Shown piece by piece: positions 50,916 to 63,164 of a DNA stretch of 64,000 nt. Both the position numbers and the translations under genes were made by a program. Source of the DNA: Helopsaltes ochotensis (lineage: Eukaryota > Chordata > Aves > Passeriformes > Locustellidae). The stretch spans positions 336,093-400,092 of the forward strand of contig VXBM01000547.1 of the NCBI GenBank assembly GCA_013400155.1. Reading direction: 5' to 3'. Below the pieces are notes generated by a model. It ran no database searches. It saw only the letters and a list, made by a program, of their open reading frames with translations, and was not told where the DNA came from. Each line of letters begins with the position of its first letter. Position 1 is the stretch's first letter.

Positions 50916-52798
50916 TTTGTATGTTGTTTGCAAGAGAACTTGTTATGGAGGAAAGCCTTGAAGGAAGGAAAGTGAAATCATTTATAGAACAAAGCTAACA
51001 AATTTCCAGGATTTTCATAATTTTTTCCAAACTGTCACTAAGCATAGGGGAAAGGAATATTTGATCTTAGCATTGTTTGATTCTGAACTGCTGGAGCAAC
51101 CTAAGTTGGAACAGTTTCTTGACATGCCTATGCTGGAATTTATTACTCTATAGCGGCATACACAATATTGAACACAACTATTTTATTTGAAAGTTGTTTA
51201 TCAGATTTTCTGTGATACAAAGACAGATTTCTACTCTCCTTTTTTTATTAAAAGTCAGGAAGTCAGAACAAGGTTTCTTAAAGATCTATGCAGCAGAGAG
51301 ATTTCTGCCACAATAGGCAGGAACAGAGCAGTTTTAAGCAAAGCAATGTTGTCAGTTGCTCAAGGCAGCAGACAGCAGATGATGGCAGAATCAGGTATTG
51401 TTGTGTACCGAGGCCTGGATTTTAGTAAAGCAAGAAGCAGCAATAACATTGTGGCAGAAAAAGGTTACTTATATTTCATTTTAGCATATCATGAATAAAT
51501 ACATGCAAAACTGAAAGGAAAAGGAACTATCAACTCAGTGCCTGTCCCCCATCACTGTATGAGTTGTTGCTCTTGGTGTGTTTGCTTGTATACTGTATTT
51601 CTCCTTAATCCTTGTCTGGCTTTGAGTCTCAGAAGTAAACTTTCTTCTCCATATCCAAGCAGAATATTTAAAAATTTAGGAAAAAATTCCTTATATCAGA
51701 TGCTATTATTGAGCATTACAAATTATCTCTAAATCTTATGGTTAATTTTAATCTGAAAATCTTTTGCTGATAGATTTTCAGTGTTTTTTTAGATAGCAAA
51801 ATTTACTGGTGGTCCATAAAGTTTGCCAATATACTTAAGTTGTGGGGTTTTTTGTACATTACACACTTCTTTATCCATTATTTCCAACACACTTGCTAGT
51901 AAACAACACCAGTAGCCCTGCAGGTAAGATCAGAAAGAAAAGGCTAATATTTACCATTTGTACAACAGGATGTGCAAACAACCATGAACCTGAAGTTTTC
52001 AGTCCTGTGGGGAATTTATTCTTTAACTACTTAGATGCTTACTATGTGAGTTTTGGCTGGGTACCAGGAATTTCATTTTTCCTTCCCCTAACATAATGCA
52101 ATACATCAGTTTCTGCTTATCATACACCTTGATTTCAAGAGTTCTATTAAAATCTCACAGCAGCATACAATAACTTCTCTGTAATTTATTATACAAAAGT
52201 GGTGTATATAAGGTCTTAATGTCCCTTATTTGCAGATAAAACACTGTATTGAAAATTTTGATTCAGAAAAATCTATGGCTCCCTCAGAACCTCTCAGATG
52301 TATTTGTACCTACTTCACAACTGTATGTGTTAATGACAGACTGACAGCAGGAAGACTGAACTCTAGGTCATTGTCTCCAACAGAGGATGGGAATCTTTTT
52401 GAACAATGTAGTATTTAAAGAAATTTTTTTCTGGAAAAAAATATAGTGCTCTGATGTGTCTTCCAGCTCAGCTAGTGTAATCTCCTGCTAAAAAATGGCA
52501 TTGAAATCATATCACATCATGTAATCATACCAATATAACCAGCATTATCCTAAGTTTTCAGATTTCACCCTAACTACTTCACCTTTTCTCAGCTTATATT
52601 TATGATATTGATCAATGCATTGCCTATAATTTTTCACTAGTACTTCTACCTGTAGTTCGCCTGTTATGAAATACAATATTTTATTAATAATACATCTTTG
52701 TTAGCCTTCAGATTGTAGTCTGCAGTACATGCTAATAATTCAGAAATGGGACAGAGAAATTAGCAGATAAACTTTTATGAAAGGGTGGCATGGAAGAG
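50916..52798. other. Gene-free AT-rich DNA
   Basis: No gene identified. An open frame at 51187-51498 (103 residues, plus strand) has no recognisable domain. A good donor-like CAGGTAAGA at 51919-51927 has no convincing exon upstream of it. Confidence 0.5.
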
Positions 52799-53143
52799 TG
52801 TTGACCTGACTTTGGCAAACTTTCTGATGTGTTTCTCAGTTTCTAAAGTGGAGTCAGGATTCTCAATGTTGTGCATTTTCCCTGCTGCTTTCTCACGCTG
52901 GTGTTATCGATAGATAGGGATGTTTAGGAATTTTTCTGGTAAACATCTTGTGCCTTCTGAGTGAAAAAAACATTGATTGACTGTCGGTTCAGCCAGTGGA
53001 ATTGGAGAGGTGGCCACACTCTCATTCAGTCCCTGGCATGGATCTGAAAACTACATAAGAGAGAACAATAAAGTTTGGCCCTCTTTTGTACTTCTTTCAA
53101 ATTCCAAGTGTCTGTGTCTTTTGTGCTGTGTTCAATAGTGACA
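52799..53143 (+). mobile_element. Solo LTR, ERVK-like, with perfect 6-bp target duplication
   Basis: A 345-bp TG...CA block in plus orientation: starts TGTTGACCTGAC and ends ATAGTGACA. It carries a TATA-like ACATAAGA (53053-53060) and an AATAAA signal at 53067-53072, followed by GCCCTCTTTTG. The 6 bases on each side are identical, GAAGAG at 52793-52798 and 53144-53149. A 6-bp duplication is usual for class II (ERVK/alpharetrovirus-like) integration. A diverged second copy lies in inverse orientation at 61977-62323; shared words include CTCACGCTGGTGT, GAGAGTGTGGCCAC-type text and AAAGTGGAGTCA. No viral genes adjoin it. Confidence 0.94.
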
Positions 53144-53149
53144 GAAGAG

Positions 53150-53413
53150 TAAATGCTGATAATTAGTTCTGAAAGCAACAATTGCTTTCTGGTTTGTATG
53201 ATCAAGTGTGATCCTCCTGCTTGTCTATCAAGGTGTAGAAATGAAGTATGGGATGATCAAAATGTGTTTTACCAGCAATTTTCAGGTAATTCCCTTGGTA
53301 ATTTCTCTGTAATGATGTACATGTCCCTCAAGTAGTTTTATTTTCCCTTTGTGATATGATATTTTTATAGTCTGTTTTGTCTCTCACAGCTAAGGGTAAT
53401 CACTGCTCTTCTT
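53150..53413. other. Non-coding DNA
   Basis: AT-rich spacer between the solo LTR and the GC-richer block next to the gap. No gene seen. Confidence 0.5.
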
Positions 53414-53565
53414 TGTTGCAGCCCAGAGGCCTCCAAGGCCTCGGTGGCGGTCAGTGGCTTGAGATAAAGAAATGCCAAGTCACGGTGACAAGACAAAAAA
53501 CCCCTTTCCCGCTCCTAAGACCCTCTCTTATCTATCTGTAAGACTATAGGTCACTTTCACCCCAA
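53414..53565 (+). other. GC-richer block at the gap edge, possible LTR start
   Basis: A sharp change in composition: TGTTGCAGCCCAGAGGCC, then GCCTCGGTGGCGGTCAG, then a C-rich stretch with CCCCTTTCCCGC up to the gap. The opening TG and the abrupt edge could be the left end of an LTR whose rest lies in the gap. I do not recognise the family with confidence, and its right end is hidden. Confidence 0.35.
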
Positions 53566-54465
53566 NNNNNNNNNNNNNNNNNNNNNNNNNNNNNNNNNNN
53601 NNNNNNNNNNNNNNNNNNNNNNNNNNNNNNNNNNNNNNNNNNNNNNNNNNNNNNNNNNNNNNNNNNNNNNNNNNNNNNNNNNNNNNNNNNNNNNNNNNNN
53701 NNNNNNNNNNNNNNNNNNNNNNNNNNNNNNNNNNNNNNNNNNNNNNNNNNNNNNNNNNNNNNNNNNNNNNNNNNNNNNNNNNNNNNNNNNNNNNNNNNNN
53801 NNNNNNNNNNNNNNNNNNNNNNNNNNNNNNNNNNNNNNNNNNNNNNNNNNNNNNNNNNNNNNNNNNNNNNNNNNNNNNNNNNNNNNNNNNNNNNNNNNNN
53901 NNNNNNNNNNNNNNNNNNNNNNNNNNNNNNNNNNNNNNNNNNNNNNNNNNNNNNNNNNNNNNNNNNNNNNNNNNNNNNNNNNNNNNNNNNNNNNNNNNNN
54001 NNNNNNNNNNNNNNNNNNNNNNNNNNNNNNNNNNNNNNNNNNNNNNNNNNNNNNNNNNNNNNNNNNNNNNNNNNNNNNNNNNNNNNNNNNNNNNNNNNNN
54101 NNNNNNNNNNNNNNNNNNNNNNNNNNNNNNNNNNNNNNNNNNNNNNNNNNNNNNNNNNNNNNNNNNNNNNNNNNNNNNNNNNNNNNNNNNNNNNNNNNNN
54201 NNNNNNNNNNNNNNNNNNNNNNNNNNNNNNNNNNNNNNNNNNNNNNNNNNNNNNNNNNNNNNNNNNNNNNNNNNNNNNNNNNNNNNNNNNNNNNNNNNNN
54301 NNNNNNNNNNNNNNNNNNNNNNNNNNNNNNNNNNNNNNNNNNNNNNNNNNNNNNNNNNNNNNNNNNNNNNNNNNNNNNNNNNNNNNNNNNNNNNNNNNNN
54401 NNNNNNNNNNNNNNNNNNNNNNNNNNNNNNNNNNNNNNNNNNNNNNNNNNNNNNNNNNNNNNNNN
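53566..54465. other. Assembly gap of 900 N
   Basis: Exactly 900 undetermined bases; the round number suggests an estimated gap size. Any reading frames drawn through it are meaningless. Confidence 1.
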
Positions 54466-57400
54466 AACCAAACCAAATGAACCTCAACAAACCATAGCAA
54501 AAGCCAAATAGCCAAAAGTAGTTTTCAGCTACCTGAGAGAACACTGTGAAAGAGCACTTCTGACTGCAATCCCCAGATTCTCAGTATCTTTACTTTTTTT
54601 ATCCCTTGGTTAGAATACCTTTCAACTGAAATCTTTCCTGGAACATTTACACATCATTCAGATTCTTGCGGGAAGGCTGAATCATTCCATTCCCTAAAGA
54701 GATCAGTTTTTGATAGTCCAACTCCCTATCCAAAACTGATTCTTTGAAGTTTTCCACACACCAGTCCACTCAGCTTCCAGAACTTCAGTATCTCACTATC
54801 ACTTTCAGAAGCAACAGCAAAGCATTGAACACATTCTGTGAAAAAGAATTTATTGGATACCCAGTCCTTTCCTGCTGTGTGTAACCTTGACAGAAAGAAA
54901 ATGATCTATCTTGTGCTCTCATGATCTTCTCATTGCCCTTTCATAATCAGGAAAGTCTTCATGTTATTAGAGTGAAAGGCTAAGCTTTTATCTTAACACT
55001 GAAAGATTTCTCAGGTTAATTGCTAACATTCTCTACTCTTAAAAATGTCTAATGCTACTCTTATGGATGGAACGGTAAGATCCACAAAGCCAGAAAAGAA
55101 AATATATTTAACATATGAAAATCCTATCCTTTGATTGTCTCTTTTAGGGCTTAATTCATAGTAAAACCTTGTGGGGATGGAACTTGTTGAAGTACCCTTC
55201 CAACATTTTTTTTTCTATTAGAAAGAAAAACATCAATTTTTAAGTAGTTTGCTAATAATATATTTAATATTTAGCTCTTCAGGAATGGTCAGATCACAGC
55301 CTACTTGTAATAATGAAAAGAAGAGCTAGAATTGGATATTAAATACACTGAACCCAAAATTCTATTTTTACTCCTTAGTAAGGCAGAGATCTCATTAAAT
55401 GGGACAGAAAAGAGTAACAGAAATGTTGCTGAGTTCAAGATCTCCAGTACAATGAAACTGACCTTGAGAAGTGAACTTTCGACATTTATCAAAGCCATGG
55501 AGACATACCACATGTACGGTTCTAAATAAAGAATGTATTTTAAGCAAAGATAGTGTATCCACAACATCTTTTTGAAACAAACAAACAAAACAAACAAACT
55601 TTTTTTCCCTGTTTACTGATTGTTTGCAGAATATTGAATGACATCCAGAAACAGGTGATTTAAAAACAGCCAGGCAATGCTAAGGGTACTTCAGGGATGG
55701 AAGAAAAAATCTGAAGAAAAGTAGAGCAGATTGCCATTAATATATATGTGGAAAGTGAAAATTTCATGACTGAATCAGGAACCCTGGAGTATGCAATATA
55801 TAATCAGAGCACGTGGGAAGATGGAAAAAACTATAGATATAAACCACATTCTAAAAATGAGATATTAAATGCAGCATTTGTTTCTAAAAAGGGCAGAATA
55901 TTTTGCCTTAACAATGAGAAGTCAATATTTAAAGGAAACAATTAAGGAATAGAATCTGAAACAACCACAAAAAATATTAAAAAATAAGCAACCTAAGGAC
56001 TGCACTCCTCTATGCAGTCCTACTACTGTCTGAATACTTCTATGTGGATAGATATCGAGATATCATTGTGTATTTAAAAACTTGTATCACTCTTACAAAT
56101 TTTATATTTTAATATGAAAGATTTCATTTCTACCACACTTTTTTAATGTGTGCTTTCACCTCCAATTTGTAGATATCTCCTCATTTTAAATACCAAGTTA
56201 GAGAAGTTTAGAATACAATTTCCAGAACAGTACTTATCATTAAGAAAGCATATTAGGTATTCATTAACAGGATGCTGTTGTCATGGCATAATATCCCCCC
56301 AACAGTCTGCTTAAAACATACAGATGTATAAGCCTTGAGGCCCAGAGGAACATTTCAAGAGTAAGCATTGCACTAGAAGAAATACAGACATTCCAAGGAG
56401 GAGAGGAGGCTGCATTACTATTTCATTTTCCTGTGAATGAAGCTTTCCATCTGAATTCAATAATTTGATCTATTAGAATGATTTTTTTTAAAGATAGATG
56501 TTGTTAGACAGACAATTCTTCACTCCATATATGTTCTATTTCCTTTGTCTGTATCAAGATTTCAAGTGCAAGTTTCAAGATAACTTGTATACACTACAAA
56601 AAAAGTAATTAGAGATGCTCAAAAATCCTTCAGCAAGTCAATGTTTCCTCATGGGAAGAAGCCAATGAAACTTTTTGTAGATTATGTGCATCTCAATGAT
56701 ATGGAATAATAATAGGTTGGTTTGGGGAAGCCAGCTGTGAAAGGGTGTAGTACAGCGCTACATCTAGTACAGAATAAGTAGAATAGGTAGACCTGGCAGT
56801 TAGTGATAATAGTGTTACCAGAGATGTTATAAAATTTGGTTTAATAAGCACATTAGCTGCACTCTATCCATATTTTTACACTGTACCTTCAATAATATAA
56901 ATGCTAAAACCCTACTTAGAAATCAAATTAATATTTAATTCTATATCCTCGCAAGTCTAGAGGGGCATTTTGTCTTTACCAAAATCCTGGGTGCTGGAAA
57001 CATTTTGATGTCCCTCACTATACAGTCTTAAGCCAATAGGAATTTAGTGGAAACTGTAATGCAAGTGTTAACTTTTGTCTGATATTGACATAACACAAGA
57101 GATGATTGAATAATTTTCATAAAGGTGGAATGCATAGACAAAATGAGCAGGATATGCTTACTAAAGCTTTTAAGAAATATCTTTCTAAATAATTTTAAAT
57201 TAACTCTTCTGGAAAGAGTTGAAAAATCAGATACTGTAGGCTGCTTGAAACCCTGTGATACACTCCTCAGTCAAGTTCTAGGAAGAATTGTGTTAGCTAT
57301 TCTTTTTAAAATGTGCAAGTGATCTGTGTACTGTCTATATTGTATGTTCTGCTTTACATTTTTGCCAGGAAAAAATTAAAAATAATCATTAATGTTGTAT

Positions 57401-59086
57401 AAAAATAATTTCAATATTTAGTTAGCAATTTAGTGCTAGGCTATAAATGGCTATTACAGATAGGTACTGTGTGATTAAAAAACTGTGTAAAAACCTGAAA
57501 TAGATTTCTGCACCAGGTTTTGATGGGGTTTTTTGGATTTTTTGCTTGGGTTTGGGGGGGGGGTTTTTTGTTTGTTTGTTTTGTTTTTTGGTTTTTTTTT
57601 TTAATCTTTTCTATTTTTGCTGTATGGTCAAACACACAGCAGCTTACATTAGACTTCAGGAGAGAGTTCCATCAATATGCTTTAGAGGTCTCCAAGGCAC
57701 TCACTTTTCTGAGCAGCCAGTGAATGGAAAGCAGTTATATTTACAGAAGTGGGTCACAGAGTTTCCATACTTCAAGAAAAATCTAAGCAGGACAGTTTAT
57801 TCTGACACAAGAATATTTTGATGTTAAGGACTGCAACTGAAAACTTTAATTAGCTTTTGTTTACCTTCATATTAGAACAGCTATTAAGCAATTAGTGGAT
57901 ACATTTCCATAGTGGTGAAAAGATGCATCACAGAAGATGCTAAGGATACACGTCTTTATTTTTTTAATTCTCTATCTAATAAGCGTGAGACAACACAGAA
58001 CATTATAGTGCATAAAAAGACATTATTTTGAAACATTTCACTACAAGTTTGATATCCTGAATTATTTTTTAGCAAAATTTACCCTGAAAAGCTAATTTAA
58101 ATATCCACTTTTTTGCTTCATGCTTATGCTTAGAGTCAGCTAGAATTTAAAATAGCTGAATGTGGTATTGCAAAAAATCTGTTGTCTGTGCATTTCCATA
58201 GAAAACTAGTTATTCCTGACAACTACAAAGGAGACTATGTCTAGAAAAATGGATCTAAGATATAATAGTAGAGAGGTCTTCTTGTGTCATCCTATAATAT
58301 CAGTTGTGAATTCTTGGGTTTTTTGCCTCTTCTTTTAAAATCTAGATATGATCAAAGCATTTATGAAATTTTGAAAGATCTTTCTAAAGTAATTTAAGAT
58401 TTTCTTTTTCTTTTTCCTAAAATTATATTTTAATGAGAGACAATAAAAATAGTTTTTAAGTCTTCAATAAGACAAGTACAGCATATTAATGGCAAAACAG
58501 TAGACACTGCTGTATCACAGTACAGAGTATACCAGTCGATCACCAACAAAATAGCATTTACTTCTGATAAAATGCTATCATTCTTTATTAGGTCCTAATT
58601 TATCATTCTGCATTTCTTTGTTTTTTAGTATTGCTATATTTCCATTAAAAAACACGAGATCATATGTCATATCAAAATAAATATTGCAAGCATTCTTTGT
58701 AATATCTATAAATTTTTAATCTATTTTTTCCCTCATTAGATAGAAAAAGAGCAGATAAAGCATTAAGAGAACCAGTCTGTCTGTGCTACTGCTTTTCTTT
58801 GCAAATAATAAATAACATTTAAAAATTATATCATCTGCATCTGCCTCACTGTAAACATATATTATAAAAATTAGTAGGGTCTCAATGTTAAGACACTTCA
58901 TTCTTATTAATGACATTTTGGGAAAAATGTAATTGCTTATCATTATTCTTGTTGCTGTTGTTCATTTCTAAAAGGGGAAAGAAAAATACAGTAACACAGA
59001 AAAGGAGTCTGTGGTAGCACTAGTTAACTCCTGTAACATGTAAAAACTTTATTCTGATTCCCACAAAAAATTGTTTCTGACCTTAC
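54466..59086. other. Gene-free AT-rich DNA
   Basis: No gene or recognised mobile element. A G-run of ten at 57554-57563 lies inside G/T-only sequence (57520-57603). An AAAC-rich patch lies near 55575-55600. Confidence 0.55.
57520..57603 (+). repeat. G/T low-complexity tract with a G10 run
   Basis: Almost only G and T, with GGGG, GGG and ten Gs in a row, then TTTG units. The G runs could form a quadruplex on paper, but the spacing is irregular. Confidence 0.8.
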
Positions 59087-59204
59087 CATTCTTGTAGGAT
59101 CCCTTCTCTATGGATGGTAGACCCTGGTTAGCATGAAGAGAAGTGTGTGGTATCTCCTGCACAGGAAGAGAGCTTGGCATGTTACTTCTATCAATGCTTC
59201 TCCA
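59087..59204 (-). CDS. Candidate internal coding exon, unknown gene
   Basis: On the minus strand a pyrimidine-rich acceptor (CCATCTGTCCTTTCAG, ending at 59205) is followed by 118 bases and a donor close to consensus (AATG|GTAAGGTCAG, intron from 59086). Only one of the three frames is open through the exon. It gives 39 codons plus one base, beginning WRSIDRSNMPSSLPVQEIPH and ending SIEKGSYKN. The peptide is polar, with no hydrophobic or repeat bias, so it does not look like translated repeat. I do not recognise it. If real, it belongs to a minus-strand gene with very large introns that spans at least part of this window. Such splice-signal pairs also arise by chance over 64 kb, so this is tentative. 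Confidence 0.28.
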
Positions 59205-60799
59205 CTGAAAGGACAGATGGAGAGGTGATGTGGAACTTCCCATATTAAATGGCAGAAATCTGACCCGAGTAGAGCTCTACCTAAGAACCACTAGTCTGTG
59301 CTTTTTTTGTGCTATGGGGTGCTGCATTTCACATTTTCAATCATTCTGCCTAACATTTCAGCATTAAGCTGAATGAAGATGAAGTGGAAAATTATTCATT
59401 AGGTCTAATAAAAAAAAAATAGTAGCAGCCCATAAACAAAAAAAACAAAAGAAAAGCAGAATGTTTGACTGATTCCAAGAAGGAAGTTGAAATTAAGATT
59501 TTCCACAAGTAGTCCAATTTTGTCTCTCACCTCACTTTTTTCTTTTTTTACGTGATGTTTGAGGTCTGATATGAATGTTATTTGCTTCTTAGACCATTCT
59601 TCATTGGGATATTTAATTTTGTTTCCTGAAACATTCTTCCAAAAATGGAAACTATCAAATGTACTAATTTTTATTTTAAAAATATTCTGTTATAGTCAAT
59701 TATTCAATCAAGAATTTCAGTCCTTACAATCACATGCTATCATACGATCAGTATGTATTGCAACTACAGGAAAAAATCAATTCTTTCAGGTACCTTGTTT
59801 TCTGTATAGTGTTCATTTGGAAGAATATATAAATATTAATAATGCATCATGGGGTAAAAATCAGTCAATTAATTCATACATGTTGATTAGAGAAATTAGG
59901 GTTTTGACATTTATATACGTGCTTCAAAAACCAGTTTTGAGTCTTGTAAACACAGGGTATCTTCAACTACATTCATGGTGTCAAAGAACCAAGGCAGACA
60001 AAGCAGTTCACCTAAAATTAGATGTTTGGAAGCCAAATTATGAGTACAGCCTAAAAAAAAAGCCCATCTCTATGTAGTAGAGAGAGAGAAAAAAAGAAAG
60101 AGAGGGGGAGACAAAGTATTTCAGAAGTCAAGTCATCCCACTGCAAGAGTGATGTCTTTAATAGATGGAATGTATCACCTTTTCAGTGTCATTTACCAGT
60201 GAAGGCAGGAAGCCAGGATGACTGATTGGATGTATGTGACTAGCTTTTACACTGTTAATGATAGCTGAGATGAATCTCGGCCCATTAGAATTAAACTACA
60301 GAGTATTGCATAAGAGTAAAGAAGGTGTACTCTGTAGTCACTACATCATAGGCAGAAAACAAAGTAGAACCAGTTAGAGAAGAAGAAAGGAAAATTGGAT
60401 GAAGTTTTCTACATAATACATTCACCAGGGATATGTGAAGAAGGAAATGTTAAAGAGCAATTAGTTAAACAGAGAGACAAGAAAGGTTAAGAATGCATAT
60501 GGATTTCAATCAATTAATCACCCTTATGTGACTCACACGAGTTGGCACTGGAGATATTTCATGCTTCCTTTGACATTCACAGTGCCTCACTGAGGAGGGT
60601 TTTCAGCATAGCTGAAAAGAGCTGAATTGGTTTAGTGACATATATTCCCTTATCTTTGCTTCATTATGGTTCTGCATCTTACATTCCCATCAGACCGTTG
60701 ATTCAATCCAGCAGAAAAAATGGCTTTAGCAGAATATCCTTTGGTATCTAGCTACTAAATGCAGAATGGGGCTAGGAACATCACACTCATTTATCTGCA
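59205..60799. other. Gene-free DNA
   Basis: No recognised gene. The longest N-free open frame in the window is here (59559-60077 plus, 172 residues) but has no domain and a composition expected of AT-rich noise. A purine tract lies at 60078-60112. Confidence 0.5.
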
Positions 60800-61575
60800 G
60801 AGGGATCTGAACAGGCTGGATTGATAGACAAATGTCAGTTATTTGAGGTTCAACAAGGCTAGTGCTTTTCACAACATTCCACAAAACACCAAAGGCTTTG
60901 GGAAGAGTGACTGGGAAGCTGCCTGATGGACCTGGGGGTGCTGGTCAACAGCAGCTGAAAGCCAACCAGTGAGTGTCCAGATAGCCAAGTAGGCCAACGG
61001 CATCCTGGCTTATATCAGAAAGAGTGTGGCCAGCAGGAGCAGGTAAGTGATGATCCCACTGTACCTGGAGTGCTGTGTCCAGTTCTGGGTCCCTCACTTC
61101 AAGAAAGACATTGAGGTGCTGAAACCAGTCCATAGAGGGGCAACGGAGCTAGTGAAGGGTCTAGAGAGAGTGATTAATATGAGGAGCAGCTGAGGGAGCT
61201 AGGGCTGCTTAGCCTGAAGACAAGGAGGCTCAGGGAAGACCTTATTGCCCTCTACAATTACCTGAAAGGAGATTGTAATGAAGTGAGGGTTGGTCTCTTC
61301 TTCCAAGTTACAAGCAATAGGATGAGAGGAGGTGGTGTCAAGTTGTACCAGGGGAGTTTTAGAGTACACATTAGGAAAAAAATCTTCATTGAAAGGAGTG
61401 TCAAATATTGGAACAGGCTGCCCAAGGAAGCTGTTGAGTCACCATTCCCAGAAGTTTTTAAAAGATGTGGCTATTGCAGACATGGCATAGTGGGGAGCTT
61501 AGTAGTGTTAGGTTTGCAGCCTGTCTCAATAGCCTTAAAGGCCTTTTACAACCTAAATGATTCTGTGATTCTACA
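60800..61575 (+). mobile_element. CR1 LINE fragment, late RT to 3' end
   Basis: Plus strand. It starts at GGATCTGAACAGGCTGGATT, follows with GAGGTTCAACAAGGCTAGTG, GACCTGGGGGTGCTGGTC, the GILAYIRKSVASRSR-like stretch, GTGTCCAGTTCTGGGTCCC, GCTTAGCCTGAAGACAAGG, and then the CR1 3' UTR with GGAACAGGCTGCCCAAGGAA, GAGTCACCATTCCC and the end AAATGATTCTGTGATTCT. Frameshifts and stops are present. Truncated at the 5' side in the region after the RT catalytic box. It resembles the copy at 8925-11405 in wording. Confidence 0.95.
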
Positions 61576-61976
61576 TCCTTTACAAACTAGATGTGGTTTC
61601 AGAGGATAACTGAGCTAATATTACTCCACCAGTGAGAGAGCAACAGAGCACTGAAGTTTTCAAGTGTTTTCTTGGATGCAGATCCCTAAATTTCAAATCC
61701 CCGAAGACATCAAAATAATATTTCTAACCTTTTATTTTGGAGATAATGCACAGATTAATAGATACATGTCTCTTCATAGTTTCTTCAAAGTTTTAGGGTA
61801 TTTGACTATTTTAAGGTATCAGGACATTCATAGCTTGTATTTTTATAATTTTGGTAAGTCTTCCAATTGAACTAGAATCCTTGGAGCTACCAAAGGTTCT
61901 AGGGTTAGGTTTGGCTGTTTGGCTTTTTCTTTTTTTGTTTTTCTTTTTAAGTTGTAAGGTTTGTGTAATAGCTATC
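61576..61976. other. Non-coding DNA
   Basis: AT-rich spacer between the CR1 3' end and the ERVK-like LTR, with a T-rich patch at 61923-61948. No gene seen. Confidence 0.55.
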
Positions 61977-62323
61977 TGTGGGCCGTTTAGCACAGCAAGA
62001 ACCACGCAGGGTGCTCAATGAGGAGAAGGATCAAAAGAGGGCTTGACTTTATTCTTTCTTTCTTATATAGATCTCAGATCCATGCCAGGGATTGGATGAG
62101 AGTGTGGCCACCTTTCCAGCTCCACTGGTCGAACTGACAGTCAGTCAAGTGTTTTTTTCATCCTAGTGTACATGATATTTACCAAATACATTTCCCAAAC
62201 AAACCCTATCTACAGATCACACCAGCGTGAGAAAAGGCAAAGTGCTGCCTAACAGTGAGAATTATGACTCCACTTTAAGAGCTAGGAAACACAATCAGAA
62301 AGGCTGCAAAAGTCAGGGCAACA
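61977..62323 (-). mobile_element. Solo LTR, ERVK-like, inverse copy, with perfect 6-bp target duplication
   Basis: A 347-bp TG...CA block (plus strand starts TGTGGGCC and ends AGGGCAACA). It is the reverse complement of a relative of 52799-53143. Read on the minus strand it has a TATATAA box (plus 62063-62069) and AATAAA (plus 62048-62053), followed by GCCCTCTTTTG as in the other copy. The flanking hexamers are identical, GCTATC at 61971-61976 and 62324-62329. No viral genes adjoin it. The two copies differ at many positions, so they are separate integrations rather than one recent duplication. Confidence 0.95.
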
Positions 62324-62329
62324 GCTATC

Positions 62330-63164
62330 ATTGACTGGTTTAAAGATTTTTTTTTTCTCTGAACTTTACAAGACAACTTGTTGGACAGACTTTGCAATGC
62401 TATTAACATAAGTCTGGTCCATTCTACTAGCCTCATTATTTTTAACAATCAATTCTTTTATTGGTCTGTCAAAATCATGACACCACATTATAATGCATGC
62501 AGCAGTATCTAGTTTAATAATTTTCAGAGCAGCAATCTCTCATATCCTGTCAGTGTCCAAGCAAGTTCTTTAGATATCCCACACAAGGAGGTGTTAGTGT
62601 CTTAATACTAAATTTACTTATTTAAATTTTTTTAACATTACAAAAGACTTTATCAGAGTCACACAGAAATGTAAAAAATCATAACACAATCACATGCAAT
62701 TGGATCACAGTACCAACCTGATTCTCATCAACAGTCTGAAATATGCTCACCATCATGATACTGGTTATCCCCAGGGGGAAGGACTATATGGGTTGAATAT
62801 AGATGAAGCCCATTGCTCTCTTCAAAGTTAATTTTGTTGTTTTCTCAGGTTTTATGCTCTTTGTTGGCCCCTGATATATACATTTGCCCCATGCTGGTCT
62901 GGCTTGGCCAGAGTGACATTCACCCTTTCTCTTTTTTTCTGTTTTTTTTTCCCAAGTACTTCAGAGAAGGTTGTTTACACAAGTAATTAATCCACTCGTG
63001 ATATAGCCAGTTGATTCACTCAGCTTATACAGCTACGTATCTAAATCAAATTCTATCTCCTGGTCTCCTTTATGTTGTGTTTGACTTCCTTTACAACAGT
63101 TGTGGTCAGCCCCTGCCTTCTCCCTGGAACTTAATAGGTACATCATTTGTGCTCAAGTGCTCCA
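62330..63164. other. Non-coding DNA
   Basis: No gene. The part 62760-62940 is a little less AT-rich, but I recognise no repeat or domain there. Confidence 0.5.

Noticed and set aside
50305..50961. Several overlapping open frames on both strands
   Set aside because: They lie in and around the ERVL-like solo LTR, whose higher GC content lowers stop frequency.
53528..54544. Open frames of 304-338 residues on the minus strand
   Set aside because: They consist almost wholly of the 900 Ns of the assembly gap.
57520..57603. G-quadruplex regulatory element
   Set aside because: G runs are irregular and sit in plain G/T low-complexity sequence with no promoter nearby.
59559..60077. 172-residue open frame, the longest N-free one in the window
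   Set aside because: It has no recognisable domain or codon bias, and a frame of this length is about what chance gives in 64 kb of AT-rich DNA read in six frames.
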